Assembly: GCF_014334335.1 (NCBI RefSeq)
Contig: NZ_JACSEU010000001.1
Span: 1,674,001 to 1,738,000 of the forward strand
Direction of reading: 5' to 3'
Origin: Treponema sp. Marseille-Q3903
GTDB taxonomy: Bacteria > Spirochaetota > Spirochaetia > Treponematales > Treponemataceae
DNA length: 64,000 nucleotides
Positions 26,679-36,128 of this stretch are shown in pieces; positions within the stretch are counted from its first letter, which is position 1; every line of letters starts with the position of its first letter. The translations under genes were made by a program, and so were the position numbers. The notes under the pieces were generated by a model. It saw only the letters and a program-made list of their open reading frames with translations, was not told the origin of the DNA and did not search any database.

Positions 26679-28022
26679 GTGGAAAATTTAATAAAAAAAA
26701 CTAAGGCCGCATCTATTATCTATATGGGGCTTGGACATGTCCTTTTTTTAAAACAGTACATACGCGGATTCTTATTGATGGCATTCGAAGCCATCATGAT
26801 CTTATGCTGCACACCGGTTTTTGGCAGCGTAATACCGAAAAAAATTTACGGTCTTATAACTTTAGGTTCACCGAAACCTGCCGGAACGCCGATTAAAAAC
26901 CTCGATCACTCAATTTTTATGATGATCGAAGGGCTTTTTATTTTAATCCTTATCGCTATCTTTGTTGTGACTTACATAATAAGTGTGAAGTCGGCACAAA
27001 AAGATATGCAGGAAATTATTAAGAAAGATAAATATCCTACTTTTAAGGAAATTAGAAATAAACTTGCAACACGTTCTTTCCCTGTTATCAGCATCACTCC
27101 ATCAATTTTAATGATTGCGATTTTCACGCTTATACCATTGTTGTTCAGTGCGTTGATAGCATTTACAAATTATTCTTCACCTGATCATATTCCGCCTAAA
27201 AGCCTTGTAGACTGGGTAGGTTTTGCCAATTTCAAGACTATGTTCAACTCAAGGCTTGGCGGTGATTGGACAAGAGCATTCGGAAGCGTTGCTCTTTGGA
27301 CAGTAATATGGGCTGTATTCTCTACATTTACTTGTTTTTTTGTCGGATTTTTGTTTGCCGTTATTTTAAGAGATAACAGAATCAAAATCCCACAACTATA
27401 CAGAACAGTTTTTATCCTCCCTTATGCAATTCCGCAAATGCTCTCACTTTTTGTTTGGGCAAACCTTTTAAACGGAACATTCGGACCGATAAACAGAACC
27501 CTTCAGTTTTTCCATATAATTTCAAGAGGTATTCCATGGCTTTCTGATCCGACAATGGCAAAAGTCACTTTGATTCTTGTAAATATCTGGATTGGGTTCC
27601 CATACAGTATGATTCTTACAACGAGTTCTATGACTGCAATTCCTCAGGCTCAATATGAAGCGGCAGAAATTGACGGTGCAAGCAAATGGCAGCAGTTCTG
27701 TCACATCACACTTCCTCTTGTAATGTATCAGCTTAAGCCGGCTTTGATAATGCAGTTTGCAGGAAACATAAACAACTTCGGTGCTGTTTTCTTCCTAACA
27801 GGAGGCGGTCCGAACATGATGCTCAACGGTCAGAATGTTACAATTTCAACTCAAGCAGGCTCAACAGACCTCTTGATTTCTTGGATTTACAAACTGACAA
27901 TGAACACACCAAACCAGTACAACCTAGCATCTGTACTCTCAATTCTCGTATTTGTTGTTCTTGTTCCATTTGCACTTTACAACTTTACACACACAAAATC
28001 GTTTAAGGATGGTGAATTATAA
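26679..28022 (+). CDS. malF: Maltodextrin ABC transporter permease MalF
   Basis: Inner-membrane permease subunit, 447 residues. It starts at GTG 26679 with AAGGAG seven bases upstream. The N-terminus has extra membrane segments and a periplasmic loop (residues 20-115), then ITPSILMIAIFTLIP starts the conserved core of six spans. The EAA loop that docks the ATPase reads EAAEIDGASKWQQFCHITLP near 327-346. The stop overlaps the malG ATG (TAATG). Confidence 0.93.
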   Translation: MENLIKKTKAASIIYMGLGHVLFLKQYIRGFLLMAFEAIMILCCTPVFGSVIPKKIYGLITLGSPKPAGTPIKNLDHSIFMMIEGLFILILIAIFVVTYIISVKSAQKDMQEIIKKDKYPTFKEIRNKLATRSFPVISITPSILMIAIFTLIPLLFSALIAFTNYSSPDHIPPKSLVDWVGFANFKTMFNSRLGGDWTRAFGSVALWTVIWAVFSTFTCFFVGFLFAVILRDNRIKIPQLYRTVFILPYAIPQMLSLFVWANLLNGTFGPINRTLQFFHIISRGIPWLSDPTMAKVTLILVNIWIGFPYSMILTTSSMTAIPQAQYEAAEIDGASKWQQFCHITLPLVMYQLKPALIMQFAGNINNFGAVFFLTGGGPNMMLNGQNVTISTQAGSTDLLISWIYKLTMNTPNQYNLASVLSILVFVVLVPFALYNFTHTKSFKDGEL

Positions 28023-28870
28023 TGACAGCAAAATTTAGAAGATCATCTGCAATCGCTCCGATTTTTTTAACTATTATTCTGATAATTCAAGTTATTTTGA
28101 TTCTCTACCCAATTGCTTTTACTATCAGTTCTTCGTTGACAGAATCGAACTCTCTTGCATCTACGAGCATTGTACCTTTTGGAAATAAGGTATCTTTATT
28201 CCAGTATAAAAGATTGTTTACAAGTACAAACTACTTTCACTGGTATATGAATACACTTATCATTGCGGCATCGAATTCTGTAATCACGGTAATTGTATGC
28301 AGCTTGTGCGGATACATTTTCAGCCGTTTCTGGTTCCCTATGAAAAAACCGATCATGGCTTCTATGATTATCCTTCAGATGTTCCCGAGCTTTATTGGAA
28401 TGATCGCAACATATGTAATCTTGTGGAAGCTAAACGCATTGGACACATTGTGGGGATTAGTTCTTGTTTATTCGGCAGGAAGTATCCCGTTCAACTCATG
28501 GTTGATGAAAGGATATTTTGACTCAATTCCTCACGATATTTCAGAAGCTGCTTATATCGACGGAGCAACTCCGCTTGCAGCTTTCTTAAAAGTTGTAATT
28601 CCTGCTGCTCGTCCACAGGTAATTTTCCTTGCTTTGACAAGCTTTACAGGACCTTGGATGGACTTTATCTTCCCTCGCCTTGTGCTCAGAAGTGATGCTA
28701 AAAAAACACTCGCGGTCGGACTTTATGAAATGATAAATGGTCGTGCGTCAGATCAATATACAATGTTTGCGGCAGGAGCGCTACTCGTAGCAATTCCATT
28801 TACAATTTTATTTATCGTAGGACAAAGATCTTTGCTATTGTCATTGGCAGGAACCGGTGGAAAAGAATAA
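28022..28870 (+). CDS. malG: Maltodextrin ABC transporter permease MalG
   Basis: 282-residue partner of MalF with six predicted spans. The EAA loop SEAAYIDGATPLAAFLKVVI is near residue 178. Translationally coupled to malF through TAATG. The next gene starts 14 bp before its end. No ATPase (malK) gene is present in the cluster, so the transporter must borrow a shared ATPase encoded elsewhere, as in many Gram-positive sugar importers. Confidence 0.94.
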   Translation: MTAKFRRSSAIAPIFLTIILIIQVILILYPIAFTISSSLTESNSLASTSIVPFGNKVSLFQYKRLFTSTNYFHWYMNTLIIAASNSVITVIVCSLCGYIFSRFWFPMKKPIMASMIILQMFPSFIGMIATYVILWKLNALDTLWGLVLVYSAGSIPFNSWLMKGYFDSIPHDISEAAYIDGATPLAAFLKVVIPAARPQVIFLALTSFTGPWMDFIFPRLVLRSDAKKTLAVGLYEMINGRASDQYTMFAAGALLVAIPFTILFIVGQRSLLLSLAGTGGKE

Positions 28871-30461
28871 ATCTAAAAGCAGATTTTTTGTAAAAAATGT
28901 TGCAGTTGCAGTAGTTTTATTTACTGTAACTGTAGCATTTTTATTCTCAGGATGCACAAAAAGTCAAAACTCAAACACAAAGAATTCTCAATCGTTTGGA
29001 ATCACACCTTCAGAGGGTGTTTATTACAGCCTTTTTGTGCGTTCGTTTTCGGACAGCGACAATGACGGAACCGGTGATTTTAACGGGATTACTGATAAGT
29101 TAGATTATCTGCATTCTCTAGGAATCACCGGTATCTGGTTGCTGCCGATTTTCCCTTCTCATTCGTATCACGGATATGATGTAGATGATTACTACTCTGT
29201 AAACCCTGATTACGGAACGATGGAAGATTTTGAAAATCTTATTTTGCAATGCAATAAACGCAAAATAAACGTGATGATTGACATAACGTTCAATCACTCG
29301 TCTAAGTATAACGACTGGTTTATAAAATCAAAAGATTCAAACGATCCTCACAGAACATGGTATCACTGGATAAATACGCCAAACAACACAAAAGTTTGGG
29401 GGCATAAACTTTGGAACGAAGATTCAAGCCACCCCGGAAATTACTATGCCGGCGAATTTGATTCTGGAATGCCAGATTACAATCTGGAAAATACTGAATT
29501 GAGAGCAGAATTAAAAAAAGTATTAAAATTCTGGCTCGATAAAGGTGTCTCAGGTTTTAGATTTGATGCAGCCGGTCACATTTACGATAAGATCAAAATG
29601 CCGGAAGGCTTTGTCGGTTCTACCGAAAAAAGTGCGGAATTCTGGAAAGAGATCACAAATTATTTGAAATCTACACGCTCAGACCAATACAGCGTTGCAG
29701 AAGTCTGGAGCTCAACACACATACGAGCTCTATCGCTCGCAGGTTTAGATTCGGTTTTTCATTTTGACCTCGGCGACAATTACATAATCAATTCAATTAA
29801 AAACAATTCAGCAGGCAACAACAACTATGCTCATATAGTTCAAAACGATTTTTTATCATACGAAAAATATAATCAAAATTTTATAGATGCTCCGTTTTTG
29901 ACAAACCACGATCAGGCACGCGTGGCAGGTTTGTTGCGCAGCGACACGGCAAATCTAAAGCTTGCAGCAGGAATGTACATTTTAGGACAGGGCGTTCCTT
30001 TTGTTTATTACGGCGAAGAAATCGGAATGATGAGCGGCGCAAACGATGAATCAAAACGAACGCCTATGCTTTGGGGCGACAAGGGAGAAACAACTTGGGC
30101 GTCACAGGCAGACTGTATCTACAATAAAAAAACAATTCCTGTAAAAGTTCAAAATAAAGATAAAAATTCGCTTTTGAATTATTACCGCAAACTGATAAAT
30201 TTCAGAAACAGCCATCAGGCTTTTTTAAAAGGAAAATTTTCACCGCTCGATACAAAAAATGAAAAAATCAGTTCTTGGACGATGGAATATTCAGAAAACG
30301 TATCTGAAAAAGCGTATGTTTATCACAACCTTTCGGAAGAAGAAACTGTGATATCTGTTCCTGAAAATCTTAAAATAGTATTTTCAACTTATGAAAAAAA
30401 GACAAAACTAAAAGAAAACAAACTTACAGTTCCTGCAAAATGTTCGGTTGTTTTATTGTAA
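28857..30461 (+). CDS. GH13 alpha-amylase-type lipoprotein
   Basis: 534 residues, starting at GTG 28857 inside the end of malG (AGGA four bases upstream). The signal peptide ends in LFSGC, a lipobox. The catalytic domain begins GVYYSLFVRSFSDSDNDGTG near 58, with calcium-type Asp residues. Catalytic set: Asp237 (FRFDAAGH), Glu282 (VAEVWSS) and Asp352 (TNHDQAR). VDITFNHSS is region I. It would cut maltodextrins outside the cytoplasm so that MalE can bind the products. It differs from the cytoplasmic enzyme at 23467 in location and lacks the N-terminal starch-binding domain. Confidence 0.9.
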   Translation: MEKNKSKSRFFVKNVAVAVVLFTVTVAFLFSGCTKSQNSNTKNSQSFGITPSEGVYYSLFVRSFSDSDNDGTGDFNGITDKLDYLHSLGITGIWLLPIFPSHSYHGYDVDDYYSVNPDYGTMEDFENLILQCNKRKINVMIDITFNHSSKYNDWFIKSKDSNDPHRTWYHWINTPNNTKVWGHKLWNEDSSHPGNYYAGEFDSGMPDYNLENTELRAELKKVLKFWLDKGVSGFRFDAAGHIYDKIKMPEGFVGSTEKSAEFWKEITNYLKSTRSDQYSVAEVWSSTHIRALSLAGLDSVFHFDLGDNYIINSIKNNSAGNNNYAHIVQNDFLSYEKYNQNFIDAPFLTNHDQARVAGLLRSDTANLKLAAGMYILGQGVPFVYYGEEIGMMSGANDESKRTPMLWGDKGETTWASQADCIYNKKTIPVKVQNKDKNSLLNYYRKLINFRNSHQAFLKGKFSPLDTKNEKISSWTMEYSENVSEKAYVYHNLSEEETVISVPENLKIVFSTYEKKTKLKENKLTVPAKCSVVLL

Positions 30462-30489
30462 TGACATACCGTCGAAAATTCGTTATACT
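30461..30489 (+). promoter_or_regulatory. Promoter of the smc operon
   Basis: -35 ATGACA (30461-30466) overlaps the amylase stop codon; 17-bp spacer; -10 TATACT (30484-30489). This separates the smc run from the maltodextrin cluster. Confidence 0.7.
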
Positions 30490-30526
30490 GTGAAGACTAT
30501 ACACTGGCGAGTTTTAGGAGAAAACT

Positions 30527-33412
30527 TTGTTTTTAAAAAGTCTTGATATATACGGATTTAAATCTTTTGCTGACAAAACCCATATTGATTTTGCGGAAGG
30601 AATTACAGCGCTTCTTGGTCCAAACGGTTGTGGAAAAAGCAATGTTGTGGACGCTATAAAATGGGTACTTGCCGAAAGAAATTCAAAGAATTTACGTGCA
30701 GAAAAGATGGAAGACGTCATTTTTAACGGTACAGAACGTCGCCCTGCCCTAAACACTGCCGAAGTAACTTTGACAATTGCAAATGACACGGGTTTGCTAC
30801 CTCTCGATGAAGAAGAGATTGCTATCACTCGCCGCCTGTATCGTTCAGGAGACCAGGAATATTTTATAAACAGACGCCCGGCAGGACCGACAGAGATTCG
30901 CCGCCTTTTTTTAGACACAGGAATCGGAAAAGCAGCTTACTCTGTGATGGAACAGGGAAAGATAGACCAGATTCTTTCAAGCAAACCGGAAGACCGCCGG
31001 TATCTTTTTGAAGAAGCGGCAGGAATAAGCCGTTCAAAAGCTGAGGTTGCAGAAGCAGAACGTGAACTCGAAAGAACGCGTCAGAATATGGTTCAGATTG
31101 AAATTGCAATGGGCGAGATAAAACGCCAGTACGATTCTTTAAAAGTCCAATCTGAAAAAACGATAAAATATCGAAAATATAAAGAAGAAATATACAATTA
31201 CGAACTCGATTTAACACTTATCAGGTTGAAAAACTTTGTTACAGATAAAGCTCGCCGCGAAGAAGAGCTGAATATTGTTCGGGAAAAACGCGACAATGTG
31301 CGCAAGGAAATTGATGACATAAGCAATACTATTTCCGAGAATATGGACAAAGTCAAGGCTATGCAAGAGGATTTGTACAATAAACAGGCAGACCTTCTTG
31401 CAATCGGGAAGGAAAAAAACGGAAAGCTTGAGCTTATCAAACAGCAAAATGAACAAGCTATGCACATCAAAGAAAAGCTCAACAACCTTGAAAATCGAAA
31501 AAAAGCTATTGAAGAGAGAATCGACAATATTCAAGATGATATCGACGAACAAAACGCAAGCCTTCATGTAAAGACAAAACAGCTAAATGACATAAAAAGC
31601 AATATTGAATCGTTTGAAAAAAATATTGAAGCAAGCGGCTCTCAGATTACAGACAACGACAGAAAATCAGATTCTTTGCAACAGAAAATCGGGGAATTTG
31701 AAACACATCGTCATCAGCTTCAAAGTCAGTTAGCAGCTATTACGGAAGATATTGTCAGTCTCCTCGATCAAAAATTAAAAGATGATGGGTTTAGTGAGAG
31801 CGCGATGCGCATCGCAAAAGAAGAGCTCAACACTGCTCTTGGAAAACTCAAAATCTATCTTGATGGTCGAAAAAATATTTTTAATGACTATGCTGCACAA
31901 GACCATTCTTTTGACAACTTAAAAAAATCTGTAAAAGAAGCCGGAGAATATTTTGAAGAAGCAATGGTTCAGCTTGCCGGAGTGGAAAAAGCTCTTGAAA
32001 AGTATCAAAACGCTTCCCCTGCTTTTATCACTGAGTTTCTTTCGCCTGAAGGTATCATGACAAAGAAGCGAAAAATAGACAAACAGATAAGTGAAAATGT
32101 TTCAGAAGTCGAAAATATAAACAATCAGATAAAAGAACTGAATGCAAAAAACACGGAGCTGAACAAAAAGATCAACGAATATAAAGACACTCTTCAAAAG
32201 CTCAAACTCAATGAAATTCAAATGGCAGAGCAGATAAACGGAAGTCAAGAACAGATTAAGGTTTTGGACAGGCAGATTGCAAATGAACGCTCGAACTTGC
32301 ACGATGTGGAAGATGAACTTTTTGGCGAGACAAAACGCGCTGATGAACTAAAAGAGCAGATAAATGATTATCAGAATGAGCTTGCCGAAATTGAATATCG
32401 CGGTAAAAAACTCGCAGAGGAGATGAACAATCTCGACGAAGAGATTGCAAAGGCAAACAAAAGCGTTTCCGGAAAAAACTCTACTCTCAATAAAAAACGC
32501 GAAGAGCAGAATAAATATCAGGATCAATACGAAAACCTGACTCTCGCTTTGAACTCGGCAGATAACGATATCCGCAACGTAAAACTAAACTTTCAGGAAC
32601 AATATTCACGAGACTTGATGGAATTTGAGGAGAGGATGTATAAAATTACAACTCCTGCCGCAGAAATCCGCGAGAAACTCGCCACCGCAAAAAAGGATTT
32701 TTCTGCATTGGGAAGCGTCAATCTCATGGCTCCTGAAGAATTTACAGAAGTAAAAGACCGCTACGAACGCCAGAAATCAAACTATGAAGATACTCAAAAA
32801 TCTTTGGAAAATCTAACACGCGTGAGTGAAGAGATAAAATCCAAGTCTGCCGAGATGTTCCTTGAAACATACAACCAGATTAAAAAGAATTTCCACAACA
32901 TGTTCCGCAGACTTTTCAATGGCGGCCGTGCAGAATTAAAACTCGAAAATCCGACAGATATACTGACATCCGGTATCGATATTTACGCTCAGCCGCCTGG
33001 AAAAAAACTTGAAAATATAGCATTGCTCTCCGGCGGTGAAAAAACAATGACGGCTGTTGCGCTTTTGTTTGCTACATATCAAGTGCGCCCTAGCCCATTC
33101 TGTCTCCTAGACGAGATCGATGCGGCTCTCGATGATAAAAACGTATCAAGTTTTGTGACGGCACTCGAAAGCTTTGCAAGCGTCAGCCAGTATATAATCA
33201 TCACACATAACAAAAAAACTGTGATGGGAGCTTCAACTATGCTCGGTATTACGATGGAAGAATCCGGCGTTAGTAAAATTATTGCGCTTCGTCTCGAAGA
33301 TACTGTAAAACGCAGGATTGAGACCGATCCTTATCAAAACGACTTTGAAGAAGAAGAAGTTCCTGATGAAGAAGGCGTAGTTTTGCCGCCGCGTCCTCCA
33401 AAACGACAATAA
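30527..33412 (+). CDS. smc: Chromosome-segregation ATPase SMC without an obvious hinge
   Basis: DNA-organising ATPase, 961 residues. It starts at TTG 30527 (AGGAG eight bases upstream). N-terminal head: Walker A GPNGCGKS at 31-38 and Q-loop region; C-terminal head: signature LLSGGEKTM near 833 and Walker B CLLDEIDAAL near 861. Between them are two long coiled coils (about 165-400 and 515-760). The central 405-515 segment, where the globular hinge of about 150 residues should be, is short, helical and lacks the Gly-rich hinge motif or a CxxC hook. The total is about 200 residues shorter than Bacillus SMC. It heads a plus-strand run with two envelope-protein genes; scpA and scpB are not nearby. 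Confidence 0.92.
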   Translation: MFLKSLDIYGFKSFADKTHIDFAEGITALLGPNGCGKSNVVDAIKWVLAERNSKNLRAEKMEDVIFNGTERRPALNTAEVTLTIANDTGLLPLDEEEIAITRRLYRSGDQEYFINRRPAGPTEIRRLFLDTGIGKAAYSVMEQGKIDQILSSKPEDRRYLFEEAAGISRSKAEVAEAERELERTRQNMVQIEIAMGEIKRQYDSLKVQSEKTIKYRKYKEEIYNYELDLTLIRLKNFVTDKARREEELNIVREKRDNVRKEIDDISNTISENMDKVKAMQEDLYNKQADLLAIGKEKNGKLELIKQQNEQAMHIKEKLNNLENRKKAIEERIDNIQDDIDEQNASLHVKTKQLNDIKSNIESFEKNIEASGSQITDNDRKSDSLQQKIGEFETHRHQLQSQLAAITEDIVSLLDQKLKDDGFSESAMRIAKEELNTALGKLKIYLDGRKNIFNDYAAQDHSFDNLKKSVKEAGEYFEEAMVQLAGVEKALEKYQNASPAFITEFLSPEGIMTKKRKIDKQISENVSEVENINNQIKELNAKNTELNKKINEYKDTLQKLKLNEIQMAEQINGSQEQIKVLDRQIANERSNLHDVEDELFGETKRADELKEQINDYQNELAEIEYRGKKLAEEMNNLDEEIAKANKSVSGKNSTLNKKREEQNKYQDQYENLTLALNSADNDIRNVKLNFQEQYSRDLMEFEERMYKITTPAAEIREKLATAKKDFSALGSVNLMAPEEFTEVKDRYERQKSNYEDTQKSLENLTRVSEEIKSKSAEMFLETYNQIKKNFHNMFRRLFNGGRAELKLENPTDILTSGIDIYAQPPGKKLENIALLSGGEKTMTAVALLFATYQVRPSPFCLLDEIDAALDDKNVSSFVTALESFASVSQYIIITHNKKTVMGASTMLGITMEESGVSKIIALRLEDTVKRRIETDPYQNDFEEEEVPDEEGVVLPPRPPKRQ

Positions 33413-33414
33413 AG

Positions 33415-33828
33415 ATGGAAAAATTAAAAGAGATTCTGGAACAGACATATCATTTTCTCGAAGAAAAACTTGAACCGGTTACTGAAAAAGTTTTGGAACT
33501 GCATGAAAAAAATAGAAAAACTTTTTATGTGATTTGCGGTTTGGTAACAATTATGCTCGTCTGCCTGATTCTTTTGATAGCGATAGCCGTAAAAGGCAAA
33601 AAGAAAACAGTGGAAGTCTATGGAGAAAAACTCGAACTTACAGAACCATTAAAAGTTCCTGATGGGTCTGAACTTCCGCATGACTACACTGTAAACCGTA
33701 CTACAAAAAAAAGCTGGACAGAAGAAGAAGCAAAAGAATGGTTTACTGTCCCATCTGAGGAAGATGTTGAAACGCTTTCAAAGTCAAATGACAACATGGT
33801 AAATGAAATTATAGGAGCGGCTCCGTGA
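33415..33828 (+). CDS. Single-pass membrane protein of unknown function
   Basis: 137 residues, two bases after smc. An N-terminal amphipathic helix (residues 1-33) leads to one membrane span (about 38-60, rich in Val/Ile/Leu), then a Lys-rich stop and a charged C-terminal part with KVPDGSELPHDY. I recognise no family. The gene overlaps the next by four bases (GTGA), so smc, this gene and the lipoprotein gene are probably translated as a unit. Confidence 0.7.
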   Translation: MEKLKEILEQTYHFLEEKLEPVTEKVLELHEKNRKTFYVICGLVTIMLVCLILLIAIAVKGKKKTVEVYGEKLELTEPLKVPDGSELPHDYTVNRTTKKSWTEEEAKEWFTVPSEEDVETLSKSNDNMVNEIIGAAP

Positions 33829-35390
33829 AAAGATATTTTGTTTTATTTTTGTCTGTGATTTTTTTATTTTTAGTATCTTGTGCCACAAAAAAAATAGACG
33901 TTCCTGCTGATAAAGTTGCGCCAATTGCGCCAGTTGAAAACTCGGTGCAATCTGAAGGAATCGATAAAAAAAATCGGGAGATTTTGAATCAGGCTGAAAA
34001 TCAGGAAAATCTTCAACAAAAAGAAGAAACAAGAGATTCAGAGCATTCATCTTTTGAAAACCCATCTCCAATTGACGAACCTGAAATTACAACTATGGTT
34101 CTTCCTGAAAATCAATATGAAAATAAATTTGAAGAATCTGTTGAAAGTGAAATCGTCGCTGATGAAGAGCCGCCTCAATTGAAGCAGGAAAATAAGGCTG
34201 TTGGCAATGATGATGCCGATGATGATGCTGATGCCGATGATGATGATAAAAACGGTATATATGCAAATGAAAACAGTTTTGTTGATGGGAAAAACGGCAT
34301 GGCTGAAAAAACTGACAGTTCCGTTGATAAACAAAACAGCACTTTTGATGACGAACAAAAATCCGATGATGAAGTTATAGACGTTGATTCCGACAAAACT
34401 GTTGTAGTCGGTGATGAAGACGAGAATGTTGATAATGAACAAAAAAATCAGGCAGATAGTGGAAAAAAACAGAATATTGTTCCGAGCAGAAAAATCACTG
34501 TAAAAAAAATGGAGTACGTAGATGTATCTTATCCGGGTACAGGTTGGATTTACATGGGGCTTACAGACGGTTCAAAAGCTCTTTCATATTTTGGTCGGAA
34601 ACTCGGAACAAAAAATACTGATTTTACGCTTCAGGCGCGGGAAGCCGGAAATTACATCATACACTTTTACCGCAACGACGCTTTGACAAAAACTTATCTT
34701 GACGACTATGTTGAAGTAGAAATCATGAACGAAAAAGGTGACAGCAAAATTCATAAAAAAGTTCCGGAATATAAACAGCCTGTTCCGAATGTCGTTATTG
34801 AGAAAAAAACATCAGTCGCTTCGACCGCTAAAGAAAATACTGAAATGCAAAACAAAAACTCCTCTGCTCAACAAAAAACCGAGAGTGAAAAAAATGAAAC
34901 TAAACTTGATAAATCTCAAAATCAAACTTTGAGAACAGTTCAAAAAAGCGGTCAGAACGCACAGACAGTAGCCGAAGCAGCTGGAACAAAGAACATAGAT
35001 GAAACTGCTGTGACAGCAAATGTTGAAACTACAGAAACAAAAGACAATGTTACCGCTTTGTCAAATGAAACTGCGGCAAAAAATAACGAAGATTCTGACA
35101 GTGAAAATTCAGACATTCTTTTAAAAACTGCTGAAACGCAATATAATGAAAAACAATACATTCAGGCAAACGAAACTTTAAAAAAGTTTTTTGAATTTGC
35201 AACGGAAGACAGAGACAAGGGATTGTATCTGCAAGGACAGATTTTGGAAGCAAAATCGGCTATACAAAACATAAAAGCTGCAATTCAAGCATATACTACG
35301 CTTACAAAAAATTATCAGTCTAGTAAATACTGGAATGATGCAAATAAGCGGATTATATATTTAAAAAGATTTTATCTGGAGGTTAGATAA
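33825..35390 (+). CDS. Large acidic lipoprotein with TPR-like C-terminus
   Basis: 521 residues, starting at GTG 33825. Signal peptide with lipobox FLVSC near residue 19. Then a long disordered stretch rich in Glu/Gln/Asn, including an Asp/Ala tract (DDADDDADADDDDKN near 127-141) encoded by GAT/GCT repeats. A compact domain at about 235-305 (VDVSYPGTGWIYMGLTDG ... TDFTLQAREAGNYIIHFYRND) looks beta-rich. After another disordered linker, residues 430-520 show tetratricopeptide-like helices (AETQYNEKQYIQANETL). Plausibly an envelope scaffold. Function unknown. Confidence 0.7.
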   Translation: MKRYFVLFLSVIFLFLVSCATKKIDVPADKVAPIAPVENSVQSEGIDKKNREILNQAENQENLQQKEETRDSEHSSFENPSPIDEPEITTMVLPENQYENKFEESVESEIVADEEPPQLKQENKAVGNDDADDDADADDDDKNGIYANENSFVDGKNGMAEKTDSSVDKQNSTFDDEQKSDDEVIDVDSDKTVVVGDEDENVDNEQKNQADSGKKQNIVPSRKITVKKMEYVDVSYPGTGWIYMGLTDGSKALSYFGRKLGTKNTDFTLQAREAGNYIIHFYRNDALTKTYLDDYVEVEIMNEKGDSKIHKKVPEYKQPVPNVVIEKKTSVASTAKENTEMQNKNSSAQQKTESEKNETKLDKSQNQTLRTVQKSGQNAQTVAEAAGTKNIDETAVTANVETTETKDNVTALSNETAAKNNEDSDSENSDILLKTAETQYNEKQYIQANETLKKFFEFATEDRDKGLYLQGQILEAKSAIQNIKAAIQAYTTLTKNYQSSKYWNDANKRIIYLKRFYLEVR

Positions 35391-36106
35391 TGAAAAAATA
35401 TTTTTGTTCTATTGTTTTTAGTGTGCTTATAATTGGACTTTTTTCGTCATGTTTATTGAGAAATTCTTATGAATCAAAGAATGATAAGCACTATATTACA
35501 GTTTCCGGCTCTGGAAAAGTTTCTGTTGAACCTGATTTGATATCGATGAACTTTGTTGTAAGAACTGTAGATTGGAACGTAAATCGCGCAGTTGAAAAAA
35601 ATGCGGCAAATACTGCCAACGTGCTGTCCGCACTGAAAAATGCAGGTGTTGCAGACGACGATGTTTCAACAGATGACTACAGAATCAGTCAGGACAACTT
35701 AAACAACTATCCCGGACAGTACACCGTGTCAAACACAATCAATGTCATTATTCGCAATATTTCTATTGCCGGAACAGTCATAGACGCTGCTGTAAGACAA
35801 AACACAGGAGCAAATGGAATTACTTCTTTCCAATATTTGGCATCAGATTCATCGAGTGCAATTCGTCACGCTCGAACACTTGCAATTCAGGATGCTCAAG
35901 ATGCGGCTTCATTGCTAGCCGGTGCAAGCGGCTGCAAAGTCGGTGCAGTTGCAGATATCAGAGAAGACTACACTACAACATCTTCAGGAAACGATATGAT
36001 GCTTATGGCAAAAGCTGTCGGCGAAGCCTCTTCACCTACTTCAATAAAACAGGGAAAAATCACAATAACATCAAACGTCACAATTAAATATATTCTTGAG
36101 AACTAA
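35390..36106 (+). CDS. SIMPL (DUF541) domain lipoprotein
   Basis: 238 residues; coupled to the previous gene through TAATG. Signal peptide with lipobox LFSSC near residue 21. The SIMPL domain shows ITVSGSGKVSVEPDLISMNF at 36-55, TANVLSALKNAGVADDDVSTD near 75-95 and a typical IQDAQDAASLLAGASGCKVG near 170. Members are periplasmic or surface proteins of poorly known role (oxidative stress, outer-membrane association). Confidence 0.85.
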   Translation: MKKYFCSIVFSVLIIGLFSSCLLRNSYESKNDKHYITVSGSGKVSVEPDLISMNFVVRTVDWNVNRAVEKNAANTANVLSALKNAGVADDDVSTDDYRISQDNLNNYPGQYTVSNTINVIIRNISIAGTVIDAAVRQNTGANGITSFQYLASDSSSAIRHARTLAIQDAQDAASLLAGASGCKVGAVADIREDYTTTSSGNDMMLMAKAVGEASSPTSIKQGKITITSNVTIKYILEN

Positions 36107-36128
36107 TTGACAATGGAGAAAATGTAAT

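Noticed and set aside
31198-31567. Hydrophobic ORFs on the minus strand of smc
   Set aside because: Antisense of a coiled coil gives Ser/Phe/Leu-rich frames; no ribosome-binding site and the smc frame is unambiguous.
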